From Haliangium sp963772315 (lineage in GTDB: Bacteria > Myxococcota_A > Polyangia > Haliangiales > Haliangiaceae), in NCBI GenBank assembly GCA_963772315.1, contig CAVYWJ010000002.1, forward strand, positions 620,001-684,000: a stretch of 64,000 nucleotides of DNA, read 5' to 3'. How positions within the stretch are numbered: the stretch's first letter is position 1; every line of letters begins with the position of its first letter. The notes beneath the pieces were generated by a model, which saw nothing but the letters and a program-made list of their open reading frames with translations, searched no databases and had not been told where the DNA came from. Position numbers and translations under genes: made by a program. Positions 22,486 through 41,813 of the stretch are shown here, in pieces.

Positions 22486-23707
22486 CCCCTGAATGGCCCG
22501 GTGTCGGAAGCCAGCCTTGGGGGGCGAGGAATCTGCGTGATCGAACGCAGGGTATAGGTTTGTTTGGGGCGGTCCGCCCCAGCTGTCTGCATGAGCAAGT
22601 CGAGGTTCACCGCGTAGCGAACCTCGATACCTACGACTACAGAGGGATAAGCCTCACCAACCTCGGACGGGACCGTGCCACTATATGTCTCGTCCTTGTG
22701 TTCGTCATAAAACGTAAACGTAGCACGATCGTAATCAAATCCAACGAAGTGCCCAAAAATGTCCAGTCGCCGAGACTCACTTGTCACGCTCTGCGGCAGC
22801 TCTTGCAGTACACGTGAGGATGTGGACGCTGACAGGAATACAGCTCCACCGGGCCGCTCGGCCAACATCTGCAGATTGTGCTTGGCGAGCTTCGTTAATA
22901 GCTCACTGTATCGACCTTGCACACGAGAACCAAGACGACCGAGAGTCTCGGCAAGAGAATGCCCATTGCTGCTGGTGCGGACCAACTCCTCAAAGCGCTC
23001 GGCCACGTCCTGGTACATCACCATATCAGCTGGGCCGACCCGTAACACCAAGGAGCCGCTCCCGGCGGCTGCAAGTCGTAGCGCGGTCCTCTCGGCAAGG
23101 TCCGGTGTCGGCCGTCCACTCGCTTTGGGACCGCTCGGGCTCAGGGCTTGCCCAATGGCATTCCACAAGCGCTGGAATACGTCCAGAATGTCGGATAGCA
23201 CTCGGAACTCGAGGCCAAGAGCTCCAACACCCGGACCATCGATGCGGAGGTTTGGCTCAACTGGCAAACCCGCCAACTCTTGGGAAAACTCTTGGCGGCT
23301 CAAGGTTGGCAGGAGAGCACCTACAGTGGGCAGGAACGTCTCGTGCAGTTTATTGCCGTCAAATAACCAGGCATTCCGTGGTACCCACTCATACTCTAGC
23401 CCGACATCGAGTATATAGACCTCTGGCTTGAGCAGAGCATTGCGCAGGGTCTCAGCTCCCTGAATCAAGGCCCTAAATTCAGTATTTTTACAGGGGCCAG
23501 AATCCATATCACCAAGTCTTCCTGATCATCTGCGGCCACTCCGATATACAACTTACGCGAGCCTCGAGTATCAGCATCCACCAGTGCTGCAGTCACGATC
23601 TGAGGCCCCTCATACTCAAGCAACACCTCCGCCATCTCGAACAAGGGCATCGGGGACAAAGCTTGCTCCGGCAGTTTCCAGGTCTCTTTCATCGGTGCAC
23701 CGTACAC
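22482..23707 (-). CDS. DUF6575-like protein (frameshifted)
   Basis: Start at GTG 23707 or ATG 23692 (MKETWKLPEQAL). The N-terminal part (MPLFEMAEVLLEYEGPQIVT, then LYIGVAADDQEDLVIWILAP) is broken at a run of five A on the coding strand (plus-strand T run at 23485-23489). Adding one A gives PVKNTEFRALIQGAETLRNAL and continues to TAG at 22482, about 405 residues. The N-terminal pattern (short beta-rich domain with LYEYDGP-like start and a 'W-I-L-A-P-V' strand) resembles DUF6575. The rest is uncharacterised. Base composition is clearly lower in GC than the flanks. The stop codon lies in the right terminal repeat of the adjoining element. Forms a pair with the gene starting at 24072. Confidence 0.65.
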
Positions 23708-23742
23708 AAGGTATGGCCGTTCTTCAGGTATTTCTCTCGTAA

Positions 23743-24072
23743 CTACATGGAGTAATGCCCCTGCTTGCCAGTCTGCTTGATCTTACCGTGCTCGGGTTCG
23801 AGCTTGGCGACACCGATGATGTGGTCCTTGAGGCGAGGGCTAACTAGCCGCGATTGTTCTAAATGGCCCAAATCGCGGTTACATGACAGGGACGCGCGTA
23901 GGCACTCAGGCTTCCCTATGCAAGACCTACGCTCAATGGCGCACTCCATGTCCTTCGGAGTAGGCGGATCGCTTGCGATCAGCATGTACACGATGCCGCT
24001 CAGATCCTCTGCGTCTGCCGGTGGGCAGGCCGGTGGAAAGTGAGATGGCCATTCACGCTCTGCGCTCGACAT
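23743..24072 (-). CDS. Small protein partnered with the DUF6575-like gene
   Basis: About 109 residues from the ATG at 24072 (MSSAEREWPSHFPPACPPAD); a GTG at 24114 would add 14 residues. It contains DPPTPKDMECAIERRSC and KPECLRASLSCNRDLGHLEQ, with five cysteines. It is soluble with no signal peptide. Family not recognised by name, though from memory similar small proteins with the SxREWPxHxPPxCPP opening accompany such genes. It ends abruptly at GHYSM followed by TAG; a TAG from a TGG tryptophan codon is possible. It lies 35 bases upstream of the larger partner on the same strand and shares its low GC. Confidence 0.65.
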   Translation of the reverse strand: MSSAEREWPSHFPPACPPADAEDLSGIVYMLIASDPPTPKDMECAIERRSCIGKPECLRASLSCNRDLGHLEQSRLVSPRLKDHIIGVAKLEPEHGKIKQTGKQGHYSM

Positions 24073-24129
24073 CACGAGTAGAGGATCCTCATTCCTCACT
24101 GAAAGGCAAGCCACCGGGCCCGGGTCGCT

Positions 24130-25624
<1,495 letters not shown>

Positions 25625-25627
25625 GGC

Positions 25628-26596
25628 TCAGAAGAGGTCGTCGGGCGCGGTGTCCGGGATGTCGGGCTTGGGCAGCTGGACGAGATAGGCGACCAGGCGC
25701 CAGGCGTCGTCGAGATAGAGGAAGCGCATGGTGACCTTGGTCTCGCGCTCGCTGAAGGCGACCAGCGCGCTGAACGAAGCCCGGCTGCGGCCGCGGTTCT
25801 GGTTGGTCTCCAGCACCTCGCGGATCTCGATGAGCTCGCCCAGGACCTGGCGGCGCTGGGCCAGCACCGCGGACAGCTCGTCGCGGCTGATGGTGTCGCG
25901 AAAGCTCTGGGCCGCGGCCTGGAGGATGGCATCGACGTCGCCGGTGCGCGTGTGCTCCAGGATCTGCTGCGCGGCAGCCAGCACCTCGGGCGGCGCCTGA
26001 TGCGGGCCGGGTTTGGGCATGACCGCGAGCTCGGTGCCCTTCTTGTCGATCGGGTTCAGGCCATAGCCGAGGAGCAGCCAGCTGCCGTCGATGAAGTGAT
26101 AGCTGAACTGGCCCGAAGCCCGGCCGTTCTCGAACGCGAGCGTGGTGCGCACGCGCGCGGAGCGACCGCTCGGACCGGCGAAGCGCTCGGGCGGGCGGAT
26201 GGCCAGGATCTCGCGGAATTCGCCCAGGTTGGACCGGAGCTCCTCGGCGACATCGACGAAGCGCGCGCGGGTGACCTGCTGGCGCAGACGCGGCGCACCT
26301 TGCTGGTAGACGTCGCTGGCACGGCCCTCGCTCAGGGCCTCGAGCACCTCGCGGGTCTCCTCGCGCAGCGAGATGTTGCCGCGACCAGAGACCATCTGCA
26401 GGGCTACGATCACACCGATCCAGCCGAAGACCAGCAGGAAGCCGACGATCAGGCCCGAGATGACCAGGCGCCGGCGGCGTCGCGAGCCGCGCCGGCCACC
26501 ACCCTGCGTGAGCCCACGCGGCCGGCTGCCACCTTGCGTGGCAGCGCGCGGCGGCCGGGTCTCATGGCGTTTACCGTCTGTGTTGACGCCCTTCAA
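25628..26596 (-). CDS. Single-pass membrane protein with two DUF4019-like domains
   Basis: 322 residues from a TTG start at 26596 (no in-frame ATG before the membrane segment). A basic Arg/Gly-rich tail (residues 1-43) precedes one transmembrane helix (LVISGLIVGFLLVFGWIGVI). The periplasmic part has two similar alpha/beta units, RARFVDVAEELRSNLGEFRE and SRDELSAVLAQRRQVLGELI being the corresponding helices, each followed by a strand pair. This is the DUF4019/DUF3887 arrangement, usually of unknown function. The duplication within one chain is visible. Operonic with the sulfatase. Confidence 0.75.
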   Translation of the reverse strand: MKGVNTDGKRHETRPPRAATQGGSRPRGLTQGGGRRGSRRRRRLVISGLIVGFLLVFGWIGVIVALQMVSGRGNISLREETREVLEALSEGRASDVYQQGAPRLRQQVTRARFVDVAEELRSNLGEFREILAIRPPERFAGPSGRSARVRTTLAFENGRASGQFSYHFIDGSWLLLGYGLNPIDKKGTELAVMPKPGPHQAPPEVLAAAQQILEHTRTGDVDAILQAAAQSFRDTISRDELSAVLAQRRQVLGELIEIREVLETNQNRGRSRASFSALVAFSERETKVTMRFLYLDDAWRLVAYLVQLPKPDIPDTAPDDLF

Positions 26597-26608
26597 TGTT
26601 CTCGTCCT

Positions 26609-26742
26609 GCACTGCTAACATAACACCAACCATGGAAGGACGCAGGCTTGGGCCACTGCGACCATGATCTGCGTCGCTTGCCGTGGCTTGGGCTGGCGCT
26701 GCTAACATGGCGAGCCAACCATGAACGCACGCACGCTTCATC
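26609..26742 (+). repeat. Duplicated leader segment
   Basis: CTGCTAACAT...CCAACCATG occurs at about 26611-26633 and again at 26699-26723, 88 bases apart, each followed by a GGACGCA/GCACGCA-like stretch. The second copy carries the start codon of the lipoprotein gene at 26721. The first copy opens a frame of only about 11 codons. It looks like a local duplication of the translation-start region. Confidence 0.5.
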
Positions 26743-27278
26743 ATGACTGGCTTGGTGGCAGGGCCGGGCTGGGTCTCGCCGGCATCCTGATGATTCTGGG
26801 GCTCGGCTGCGGGTCGAGCCCTCCGGCAGCGCAGGAGCCCACGCACGAGCCCGAGCCGGCCGCGGCCAGCGAGCTCGCGAATGAACCGGTGAACGAGCCA
26901 GCACCCGGTACGACGCCGGATAGCTCCGGCGTTGGCGAGGATGCGCCAGCCGCAGAGCCGGAGCAGGCCAGCGTGCCGCAGCCGGAGGAACCAGAAGAGG
27001 AGCCTGTGGCGGAGCCTTCAGGCAAGCTCTTGCAGCTCATCGAGGAATCCGAGGAGGCAGGGAAGAAGGGGTTGTTCGGCAAGGCTCACAAGGCGTGCAG
27101 TCAGGCGCTCGAGATGGAGCCTGGACAGCCTCGGGCTGTCATGCTCTGCGCGGTCTCAGCCTGCAATCTCCGCAGCAAGCGCCTGTCCAAGAAGTACTAC
27201 GCGATGCTCGAGACCGAAGAGCGGCAGGGGCAGATCTTTCAGATCTGCATGGTCAAAGGCATAGATCTCAGAAAATAG
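26721..27278 (+). CDS. Lipoprotein with Pro/Glu-rich spacer and TPR-like C-terminus
   Basis: 185 residues. Signal peptide with lipobox (LGLGC), then a Pro/Glu/Ala spacer over residues ~33-105, then about 75 residues (LLQLIEESEEAGKKGLFGKA onward) that look like two TPR-type helical pairs. Cysteines in HKACSQ and MLCAVSACNL are paired along the helices. Function unknown. It converges with the outer-membrane barrel gene, with 16 bases between the stops. Confidence 0.78.
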   Translation: MNARTLHHDWLGGRAGLGLAGILMILGLGCGSSPPAAQEPTHEPEPAAASELANEPVNEPAPGTTPDSSGVGEDAPAAEPEQASVPQPEEPEEEPVAEPSGKLLQLIEESEEAGKKGLFGKAHKACSQALEMEPGQPRAVMLCAVSACNLRSKRLSKKYYAMLETEERQGQIFQICMVKGIDLRK

Positions 27279-27294
27279 CTCTCGAGCGCCACGC

Positions 27295-28011
27295 TCAATC
27301 GAGCCACAGCTCGACCGTGGCCTGGAGGACGATGCCGAGCTGGGACTGCGTGCCGAGATCGTGATCGAGCCACGCAATGCCGAGCTCGCCACCCACGTCC
27401 GCGCCCACGGCCACGAGATCGTTCACGCGCGCGCGCACGCCCGTTCCGGCCGAGAGCGGGATCGCGAAGCCACGCACGTCGTCGCCGCCAAAGCTGAGGT
27501 AGCGCACGCCGACACCCGCGCGCAGATAGGGCGCAAAACGGTCGGGACCGGGCAGGAAGCGCCGAACGCCGGCCACGAGATCGATGGCCGCTCCGTCAAT
27601 GACGCTGTAGTCGCAGGCGAAGTCGCCGTCGCGATCGGTGAAGCACGTGGCCCGGCTGCGGCCGAACGTGAACGCCATGGAACCGTCGAACCAGTCGTCG
27701 TCGGTCAGGCGGTAGAGCATCACGCCGGCCGCACGCACGCCGCCCGGAGTGAAGCGCCTGCCCATGGCCACGCCCAGACGCGCGCCGAGCTCGCGCTCGC
27801 CGCCCGCGTCGCGCTCGGCTTCGTCTGCGAGGGTCTCCGTCGGGGCGGGCGCTGGCGCGTCTGCAGGCTCCTTCTTGGCGTCCTGCGCGGTCGCATCCGG
27901 GGGCGCCTGGGGAGCCGTGCCGGGCTGGGCAAGCGCCGGTCGGGCAAGCCACAGCGCGCAGGTGAGGCCCAGCCAGGTCAGCGGACTCCGGCGCTTCACT
28001 GGCCGAGACAT
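27295..28011 (-). CDS. Outer-membrane beta-barrel protein
   Basis: 238 residues from ATG 28011. A signal peptide (WLGLTCALWLARPALA) is followed by a Pro/Ala spacer and then alternating amphipathic strands (RELGARLGVAMGRRF, LYRLTDDDWFDGSMAFTF, YLRAGVGVRYLSF, LGIVLQATVELWLD) with aromatic ends typical of OmpA/opacity-type barrels. The pair CFTDRDGDFACDY forms a loop with a DxDGDxxCD calcium-loop appearance. It overlaps the upstream lipoprotein gene by 16 bases, so the two are coupled. Confidence 0.8.
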   Translation of the reverse strand: MSRPVKRRSPLTWLGLTCALWLARPALAQPGTAPQAPPDATAQDAKKEPADAPAPAPTETLADEAERDAGGERELGARLGVAMGRRFTPGGVRAAGVMLYRLTDDDWFDGSMAFTFGRSRATCFTDRDGDFACDYSVIDGAAIDLVAGVRRFLPGPDRFAPYLRAGVGVRYLSFGGDDVRGFAIPLSAGTGVRARVNDLVAVGADVGGELGIAWLDHDLGTQSQLGIVLQATVELWLD

Positions 28012-28382
28012 ACTTGGACCTCGTGAGGCTGGTCCTGGACGCTGAGCACGCGGCCGCTCTGCGGCAGGCATCCCCAGTCGGTACCCAGGAAAGCACAGCT
28101 ATCGGTGGCTTCGCACTCGAACAGGCACACGCCGCCCTGGAGCGCTGCGCACGCTGCCCCGGCAGGGCAATCGCGGTCACTGTCACAGCTGATGGAGCAG
28201 AAGCCGTCGGGGTAATGCTCGCCAGCAGAGGTATCGAGGAGACAGCGCTCCTGGCAGTCGGCGTGGCGCTCGCAGCGCGCCCCGAGATCGCGCGATACCA
28301 TGAAGTCACTGTCACATCCGGTGGCAGACCAGAGCAGGAGGAACGCTCCTGCGGCCCAGGAAAACCATGCAGGCACAGGCAC
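27996..28382 (-). CDS. Cys-rich lipoprotein
   Basis: 128 residues from GTG 28382. Signal peptide with lipobox (WSATGC). The mature part has twelve or more cysteines arranged in short loops (CERHADCQERCLLD, CSISCDSDRDCPAGAACAAL, CLFECEATDSCAF), a knottin-like pattern frequent in myxobacterial surface proteins. No enzymatic motif. Its end overlaps the start of the barrel gene, which suggests the two work in the same envelope structure. Confidence 0.78.
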   Translation of the reverse strand: MPVPAWFSWAAGAFLLLWSATGCDSDFMVSRDLGARCERHADCQERCLLDTSAGEHYPDGFCSISCDSDRDCPAGAACAALQGGVCLFECEATDSCAFLGTDWGCLPQSGRVLSVQDQPHEVQVCLGQ

Positions 28383-28487
28383 ACGCTACTGCCAAATCGC
28401 GGCCGGGGCCAATTCGTGGCAAAGGCGGCGCGCATGCGTCGGACCCGGGCTTGAGCGGCCCTCGGGCTGGGGGTATGGTGCCCGGCC

Positions 28488-29363
28488 ATGCACCTTCGCA
28501 TCGACGTGAGTTTCACGATAGGCCTCATCGGCGCTGCGCTCCTGGCCACTGCAGCCTGCGGCGGAGGAGCCCCCGCGCGCACGACCGCGGCCACCCAGCC
28601 GACGCCCACGGCATTCGATCCGGCCAAGTCCGATCCGCAGGCACTGGCCGCGATCGACGCCACCACCACGGCTCTGGGCGGGGCTGCGGCCTGGGAGCAG
28701 GTCAAGCAGATCCAGTGGGAGTCGAAGTACTATCAGAATGCCCAGTTCGTTGGCTGGTTCAAGCACACCTGGGACCGCTGGAACGGGCGCCACCGCTACG
28801 AGAGCGTGTCGGACCTGGCCGCCTACCAGGCTGCGGAGCAGGCGGGCAAGACGCAGGAAATCCCCTGGGTGGTCTCGATGTACGATCTCTTCGATCGCGA
28901 GAAGTCGGCCAAGGCCACGTTCGGCGACCGGCTGGTGACCGATGAAGACAACCTCAAGATCCTGGCCGACGCGTACGGGCGCTGGCAGACCGATTCGTAC
29001 TGGCTGTCCATTGTGCACAAGCTGCGCGACCCCGGCGTGATCCTGGGCTACGTGGGCGAGATGCAGGAGGCGCACGGCAAGTGCCAGGGTGGTTGCCTCG
29101 TGATCAAGGTGAGCTTCGCGCCCGAGGTAGGCTCGGACGTGTACTTCCTCAACATCAACAAGGGCACGAATCTGCCCGAGATCGTCGAGAAGCAGATGGC
29201 GGGCGGCACGCTGGGCTACGCGATCGACGAATGGGCCGAGGCCGGCGGGCTCAAGTTCCCGGCCAAGCTGCGCAACCTCGGCGTCAACGAGGCGATCGGG
29301 TTCGAGAACATCCGCGTCGGCGAGCCCGACGACTCGCTCTTCCGCGTGCCCTCGCAGCGCTGA
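28488..29363 (+). CDS. Lipoprotein, LolA/outer-membrane-lipoprotein-like fold possible
   Basis: 291 residues with a lipobox (TAACG) after a short signal peptide. The segment AIDATTTALGGAAAWEQVKQ resembles the start of bacterial proteins with a LolA/LppX-like half-barrel (ALGG-x-x-x-W-x-x-I/V), and VSMYDLFDREKSAKATFGDR and GYVGEMQEAHGKCQGGC follow. These proteins typically bind lipid or report on a substrate-dependent fit; the specific role is unknown. It converges with the FHA protein gene. Confidence 0.72.
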   Translation: MHLRIDVSFTIGLIGAALLATAACGGGAPARTTAATQPTPTAFDPAKSDPQALAAIDATTTALGGAAAWEQVKQIQWESKYYQNAQFVGWFKHTWDRWNGRHRYESVSDLAAYQAAEQAGKTQEIPWVVSMYDLFDREKSAKATFGDRLVTDEDNLKILADAYGRWQTDSYWLSIVHKLRDPGVILGYVGEMQEAHGKCQGGCLVIKVSFAPEVGSDVYFLNINKGTNLPEIVEKQMAGGTLGYAIDEWAEAGGLKFPAKLRNLGVNEAIGFENIRVGEPDDSLFRVPSQR

Positions 29364-29381
29364 CGGGCACGCTCGGGCAGC

Positions 29382-31880
<2,499 letters not shown>

Positions 31881-32000
31881 GATTGCGTCGTCCTTGTGCT
31901 TTTTCGGATTGCAGCGAATCGGATGCAGCCTGTCACGGAGGCTGCGCGCGCTGCTGGACGACGCTGGACCGGCCGCCCGGTGACCATCCTGGGCGTGAGC

Positions 32001-33218
32001 TCAGAGCCAGTGTCGCATGTTGTAGAACAGCCAGGAAATGACCTTGTCGGTGGTCGAGCGCTGCTCCCAGAGCTCGATCGACATGGGTCTGCAGCGCGCG
32101 GCATCGCTCTCGAACTGGGCGTCCATGGCAGCGCCGAGCACCGGATCCAGCACTTCGATCGCGACTTCCAGGTTGTAGAGCAGGCTCACGTTGTCGAAAT
32201 TGTAGCTGCCGATGGAGGTCCAGATGCCATCGATCACGGCGGTCTTGGCATGCATCATCCGGTCTGGCCAGCTCAGGATCTCGATACCGTCGCGTAGCAG
32301 CCCGCCATACAGGTGCTGACTGGCGTAGGCCACGGCCGGAACATCCGAGACCTCCGGCACGATCACGCGGGTGCGCACCCCGCGGCCCACGGCCCGGCGC
32401 AACGCCCAGCAGATGCCGCGATCGGGCAAAAAGTAAGCGTTCATCAGGGAAATCGAGCGCTCGGCACGGTTGATGGCGTGGAGATAGGCGCGACGAATGG
32501 CCCAGCGCCTGCGGTACTTGCGATTGGACAGCACCCGCGCCAGGCTCGCCCCCTGGGCGGCGATACCGCTGATCATGCTCTCGGTGCGCCCACGGCTGCC
32601 CGACGGCCGCGCGCGCCCCGGATACGGCGTGCCGCCTTCGCGGATCCACACCCGCCGGAACAGCCGCGCCAGGTCGAGCACCACCGGCCCGCGCACCCGG
32701 CAGTGGATATCGTGCCAGCCAGCGCCGCCCTGACTCTCGGGCACGTAGTGGCGGCTGATGTTGATACCGCCAGTGAATGCCGCCTCGTCGTCCACCACCA
32801 GGATCTTGCGGTGGTCGCGACGGCTGAGGACGAAGCGCTCTTTCCACGGCAGGATGGGATGGTATTCGACTATCTCCACGCCCGAACGGCGCAGCCGCTG
32901 CAGATACGCCTGCGAGATGCCGAGACAGCCAACCGCGTCATAGATGAGGCGAACGGCGACACCTGCCTCGGAACGTGCGCACATGACTTCGGCGAAGCGC
33001 TCGCCCACTGCATCGGCTTCCAGGATGTAGGTCTCGAGGCACACGCTGGTGCGCGCTGCCTCGATGGCGGCCAGCATGGCCGGAAAAGCTTCATGTCCGC
33101 CGCGCAGCACGGTGACGTGATTGCCTGGGCGCAAGGTACGCGGCCACAGGGCAAGACGCGTCGAGCTGGACGACAGATTGCCGCGCTTGGGCGGACGGCT
33201 GTCGGCGGGCTCATGCAT
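32001..33218 (-). CDS. Phospholipase D-family protein, cardiolipin synthase-like
   Basis: 405 residues. Two HKD motifs are present: DHRKILVVDDEAAFTGGINI at about residues 135-155 and MHAKTAVIDGIWTSIGSYNF at about 316-336, the duplicated active site of the PLD superfamily (phosphatidyl transfer). Spacing and surrounding sequence (VCLETYILEADAVGERFAEV, SLMNAYFLPDRGICWALRRA) fit bacterial cardiolipin synthases of the ClsB/C type that lack N-terminal membrane helices. It would condense phosphatidylglycerol or a related lipid at the inner membrane. Confidence 0.92.
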   Translation of the reverse strand: MHEPADSRPPKRGNLSSSSTRLALWPRTLRPGNHVTVLRGGHEAFPAMLAAIEAARTSVCLETYILEADAVGERFAEVMCARSEAGVAVRLIYDAVGCLGISQAYLQRLRRSGVEIVEYHPILPWKERFVLSRRDHRKILVVDDEAAFTGGINISRHYVPESQGGAGWHDIHCRVRGPVVLDLARLFRRVWIREGGTPYPGRARPSGSRGRTESMISGIAAQGASLARVLSNRKYRRRWAIRRAYLHAINRAERSISLMNAYFLPDRGICWALRRAVGRGVRTRVIVPEVSDVPAVAYASQHLYGGLLRDGIEILSWPDRMMHAKTAVIDGIWTSIGSYNFDNVSLLYNLEVAIEVLDPVLGAAMDAQFESDAARCRPMSIELWEQRSTTDKVISWLFYNMRHWL

Positions 33219-33399
33219 GGACTGCGCAGTTTGCCATTATCGCGGGCACTACGCACATTCGGCATATGGACCGACCAGTGCCGCGCGAAGTATGCCTCTC
33301 GGCCTGGTGGCTGGCGCGGAGCAGACAGGGCGTGGTGAAGATTCGGGCTAGATTCCGTGATACGTCTTTTCGCGAGCGCTTTCCTGTCCTGGAGCTCCC

Positions 33400-34602
33400 A
33401 TGCGATCTGCCATCGGCCCGATTCTCACTTCCAGCGTTTGCGCCCTGGTCCTGGGCCGGACCACGCCAGCCCAAGCAGAACCGGGCCATGACTTCATCGA
33501 AGAGGCCCGGCTCATCTATCAGGTGGTGGCCTGCGGCGAAGGAGTCGCGCCCGCCATGCTCGGCCAGCCGCGTGAGGCCAAGATCGTGGAAGTGCACTGC
33601 CGGGCACAGAAGCAACTCATGGAGCGCTTCCGGACGCGCTACGTGCAGCGTGCACAACCATTCCTGGCGCGCTGGTTGCCTGCCGATCTACCCGCACGAG
33701 TGGTCTATCCCTTTGGTGGCGGCGACCTGGTCTCTGCGCTCATCACGTATCCCGAAGCCATCGAGATCACGACAATGTCGCTCGAGCATGCTGGGGATCC
33801 ACGTCGGGTAGCAGCATTGCGCGGCCGCGCTCTGAGCGACGCCTTGGCTCTGTACCGCCAGAGCGTATCAGGGCTCTTGCGCAACCACGACAGCGCCAGC
33901 GAAAAGATGCGCTTGGTTGAAGGCGGGCCGATCCCCGGACAGCTAGCCTTCTTCCTGCAAGGGTTGGTCGCCCTCGACTACGAACCTCTCTCGCTGCATT
34001 ACTTTCGGCTCCAAGCCGATGGCTCCATCGAATACCTGAGCCAGGATGAGATCGCCAAGCTCGCCGTCACGCGCGCGCGCAAGAAGGCCAAGAGCTGGGT
34101 GGATACCGACTACTCAGTAGCCTTCTCCAACATGGAGCTGCGTTTTCGCCGCCGCGGCGACGGCAGCGCGCCCATCCGCGTGCACCGGCACTTTGTCGCC
34201 AATCTGAACAACGATGGCTTCTCGGGATCGCCGCTCCGCGCACACCTGCTGGCCAAGGGCAAGGTCGCGGCCATGACCAAGGCGGCGAGCTATCTGCTGT
34301 GGAATCCCAACTTTTCCGAGATCCGTTCGTACCTGCTCGAGCACCTGGTGTTCATGGTGTCCGACAGCACCGGCATTCCACCTCGACTGGCACGGAATGC
34401 CGGCTTCGAACAGATCACATTCGGTACCTTCACAGGCGCGTTCCTACCACTCGAGGATAAAGCCGGGCTCGCGCCTCAGTTCATCGCTCTGTGGCAGAGA
34501 CAGCCGCACCGAAAGCTTCCCTTCCGCTACGGCTACCCCGATAGCGCTGGCAACTTCCACATGATGATTACCCGGCCACGGCAGGCTGCAGCGACTCGGT
34601 GA
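33400..34602 (+). CDS. Uncharacterised exported protein
   Basis: 400 residues with GGAG at 33391 before the ATG. Signal peptide (ILTSSVCALVLGRTTPAQA). The mature protein is mixed alpha/beta with YPFGGGDLVSALITYPEAIE, which contains a PFGGGD-type loop, and later GIPPRLARNAGFEQITFGTF. I recall similar exported proteins in myxobacteria but know no function. A paired cysteine (VVACGEG/VHCRAQK) could form one disulfide. It is the last gene before the rRNA operon, which runs towards it. Confidence 0.78.
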   Translation: MRSAIGPILTSSVCALVLGRTTPAQAEPGHDFIEEARLIYQVVACGEGVAPAMLGQPREAKIVEVHCRAQKQLMERFRTRYVQRAQPFLARWLPADLPARVVYPFGGGDLVSALITYPEAIEITTMSLEHAGDPRRVAALRGRALSDALALYRQSVSGLLRNHDSASEKMRLVEGGPIPGQLAFFLQGLVALDYEPLSLHYFRLQADGSIEYLSQDEIAKLAVTRARKKAKSWVDTDYSVAFSNMELRFRRRGDGSAPIRVHRHFVANLNNDGFSGSPLRAHLLAKGKVAAMTKAASYLLWNPNFSEIRSYLLEHLVFMVSDSTGIPPRLARNAGFEQITFGTFTGAFLPLEDKAGLAPQFIALWQRQPHRKLPFRYGYPDSAGNFHMMITRPRQAAATR

Positions 34603-34677
34603 TCAAGCTCTGGGGTTCGCGCTCTTGGTGCAGCGCCAAGGAGTCATCGCAGGCAGTGCACACCGCAACGGGAGCAC

Positions 34678-34711
34678 AAAAAAAGACGGCTCCCCGATTG
34701 GGGAGCCGTCT
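34678..34711 (-). terminator. Rho-independent terminator of the rRNA operon
   Basis: On the minus strand GACGGCTCCCC-AATC-GGGGAGCCGTC is a perfect 11-base-pair stem followed by seven T residues (plus-strand A run at 34678-34684), just past the 5S gene. Confidence 0.95.
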
Positions 34712-34718
34712 CAAAAGG

Positions 34719-34840
<122 letters not shown>

Positions 34841-35007
34841 TCTTCGAAGCGCGAAACGGGCGACCGACTCACAAATCCTGACTCGGATTTGTGCATCGGC
34901 CAGCAGAGTAGAAACGAGGGAAGTCGTCGAGGATCATGAGGTGAGCTTCGACCATCTTTCTCCACGGCGCCGACTGGCTACCATGGACAATGCTGCATCG
35001 CAAAAAT

Positions 35008-38050
<3,043 letters not shown>

Positions 38051-38195
38051 CATCGCCCCTCGGTCACTCGCGTGACGCCAAGTGCGTCCCAGAGAATGGC
38101 GGTCGAAGCCTCGCCTCGATCGAGCAGCTTGCCTCACGGCGCTCTGCTCGCTTCCTCGGCGGCTTCCCTCTCAGCGGTTTCTACAATTGCCCGCT

Positions 38196-38227
<32 letters not shown>

Positions 38228-38248
38228 AACACGCGGCCGCACGGCCGG

Positions 38249-38322
<74 letters not shown>

Positions 38323-38430
38323 CCAGTGAGAATGGTCACTCCATACAGAGTCGGTCTCTCAAGACCGAATAGCGGAAGAAGCTAGAGGATTGACCGAACG
38401 AGACCGATTTGAGGTCGGTCAATCATTCCA

Positions 38431-39992
<1,562 letters not shown>

Positions 39993-40189
39993 TTATCACT
40001 TTCCTTCACAAGTCCACCTCGCGGTGGTCTCATGACGGGGTAGTTCAATTAGCGTCCGTCTTAGCTTCTTCCACTATTCAGTTTTCAGAGACCGAAGTAT
40101 AGCTTCCCGAAACCTACTTCTTCATTGAAGAAGACCCACTCACCTGCTCGCCGTCACCCTCGGAAGCTCATCCCGGCGAAGGGATTGTG

Positions 40190-40236
40190 CTTATACTGCC
40201 TAGCCTCGAGAGTGTCAACGGCTTTTTGTTTTTTTC
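40190..40236 (-). promoter_or_regulatory. rRNA operon promoter with UP-like element
   Basis: On the minus strand TTGACA (plus 40213-40218) is followed after 17 bases by TATAAG (plus 40190-40195), an almost consensus sigma-70-type promoter about 200 bases upstream of 16S. Directly upstream is an A-rich stretch (plus-strand GCTTTTTGTTTTTTTCG, 40221-40237), as expected for an UP element binding the RNA polymerase alpha subunits. Confidence 0.88.
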
Positions 40237-40427
40237 GAGGCCGTCCGTTTCCAGCCCCGTGCTCCCCTCGGAAGCGAGAAGCAACATGTAGCACCTGCGT
40301 TCTCTTGGCAACCCCCCTGTCTGACAATTTTCTAAAACTACGCTCCAGCTGTCGCTGGTCGTGATTGCCATCTGCATTGCATAGAGGGTGGAAGCAGCAG
40401 ACGAGACGGGATAAGGTCGCGCAATCA

Positions 40428-41809
<1,382 letters not shown>

Positions 41810-41813
<4 letters not shown>

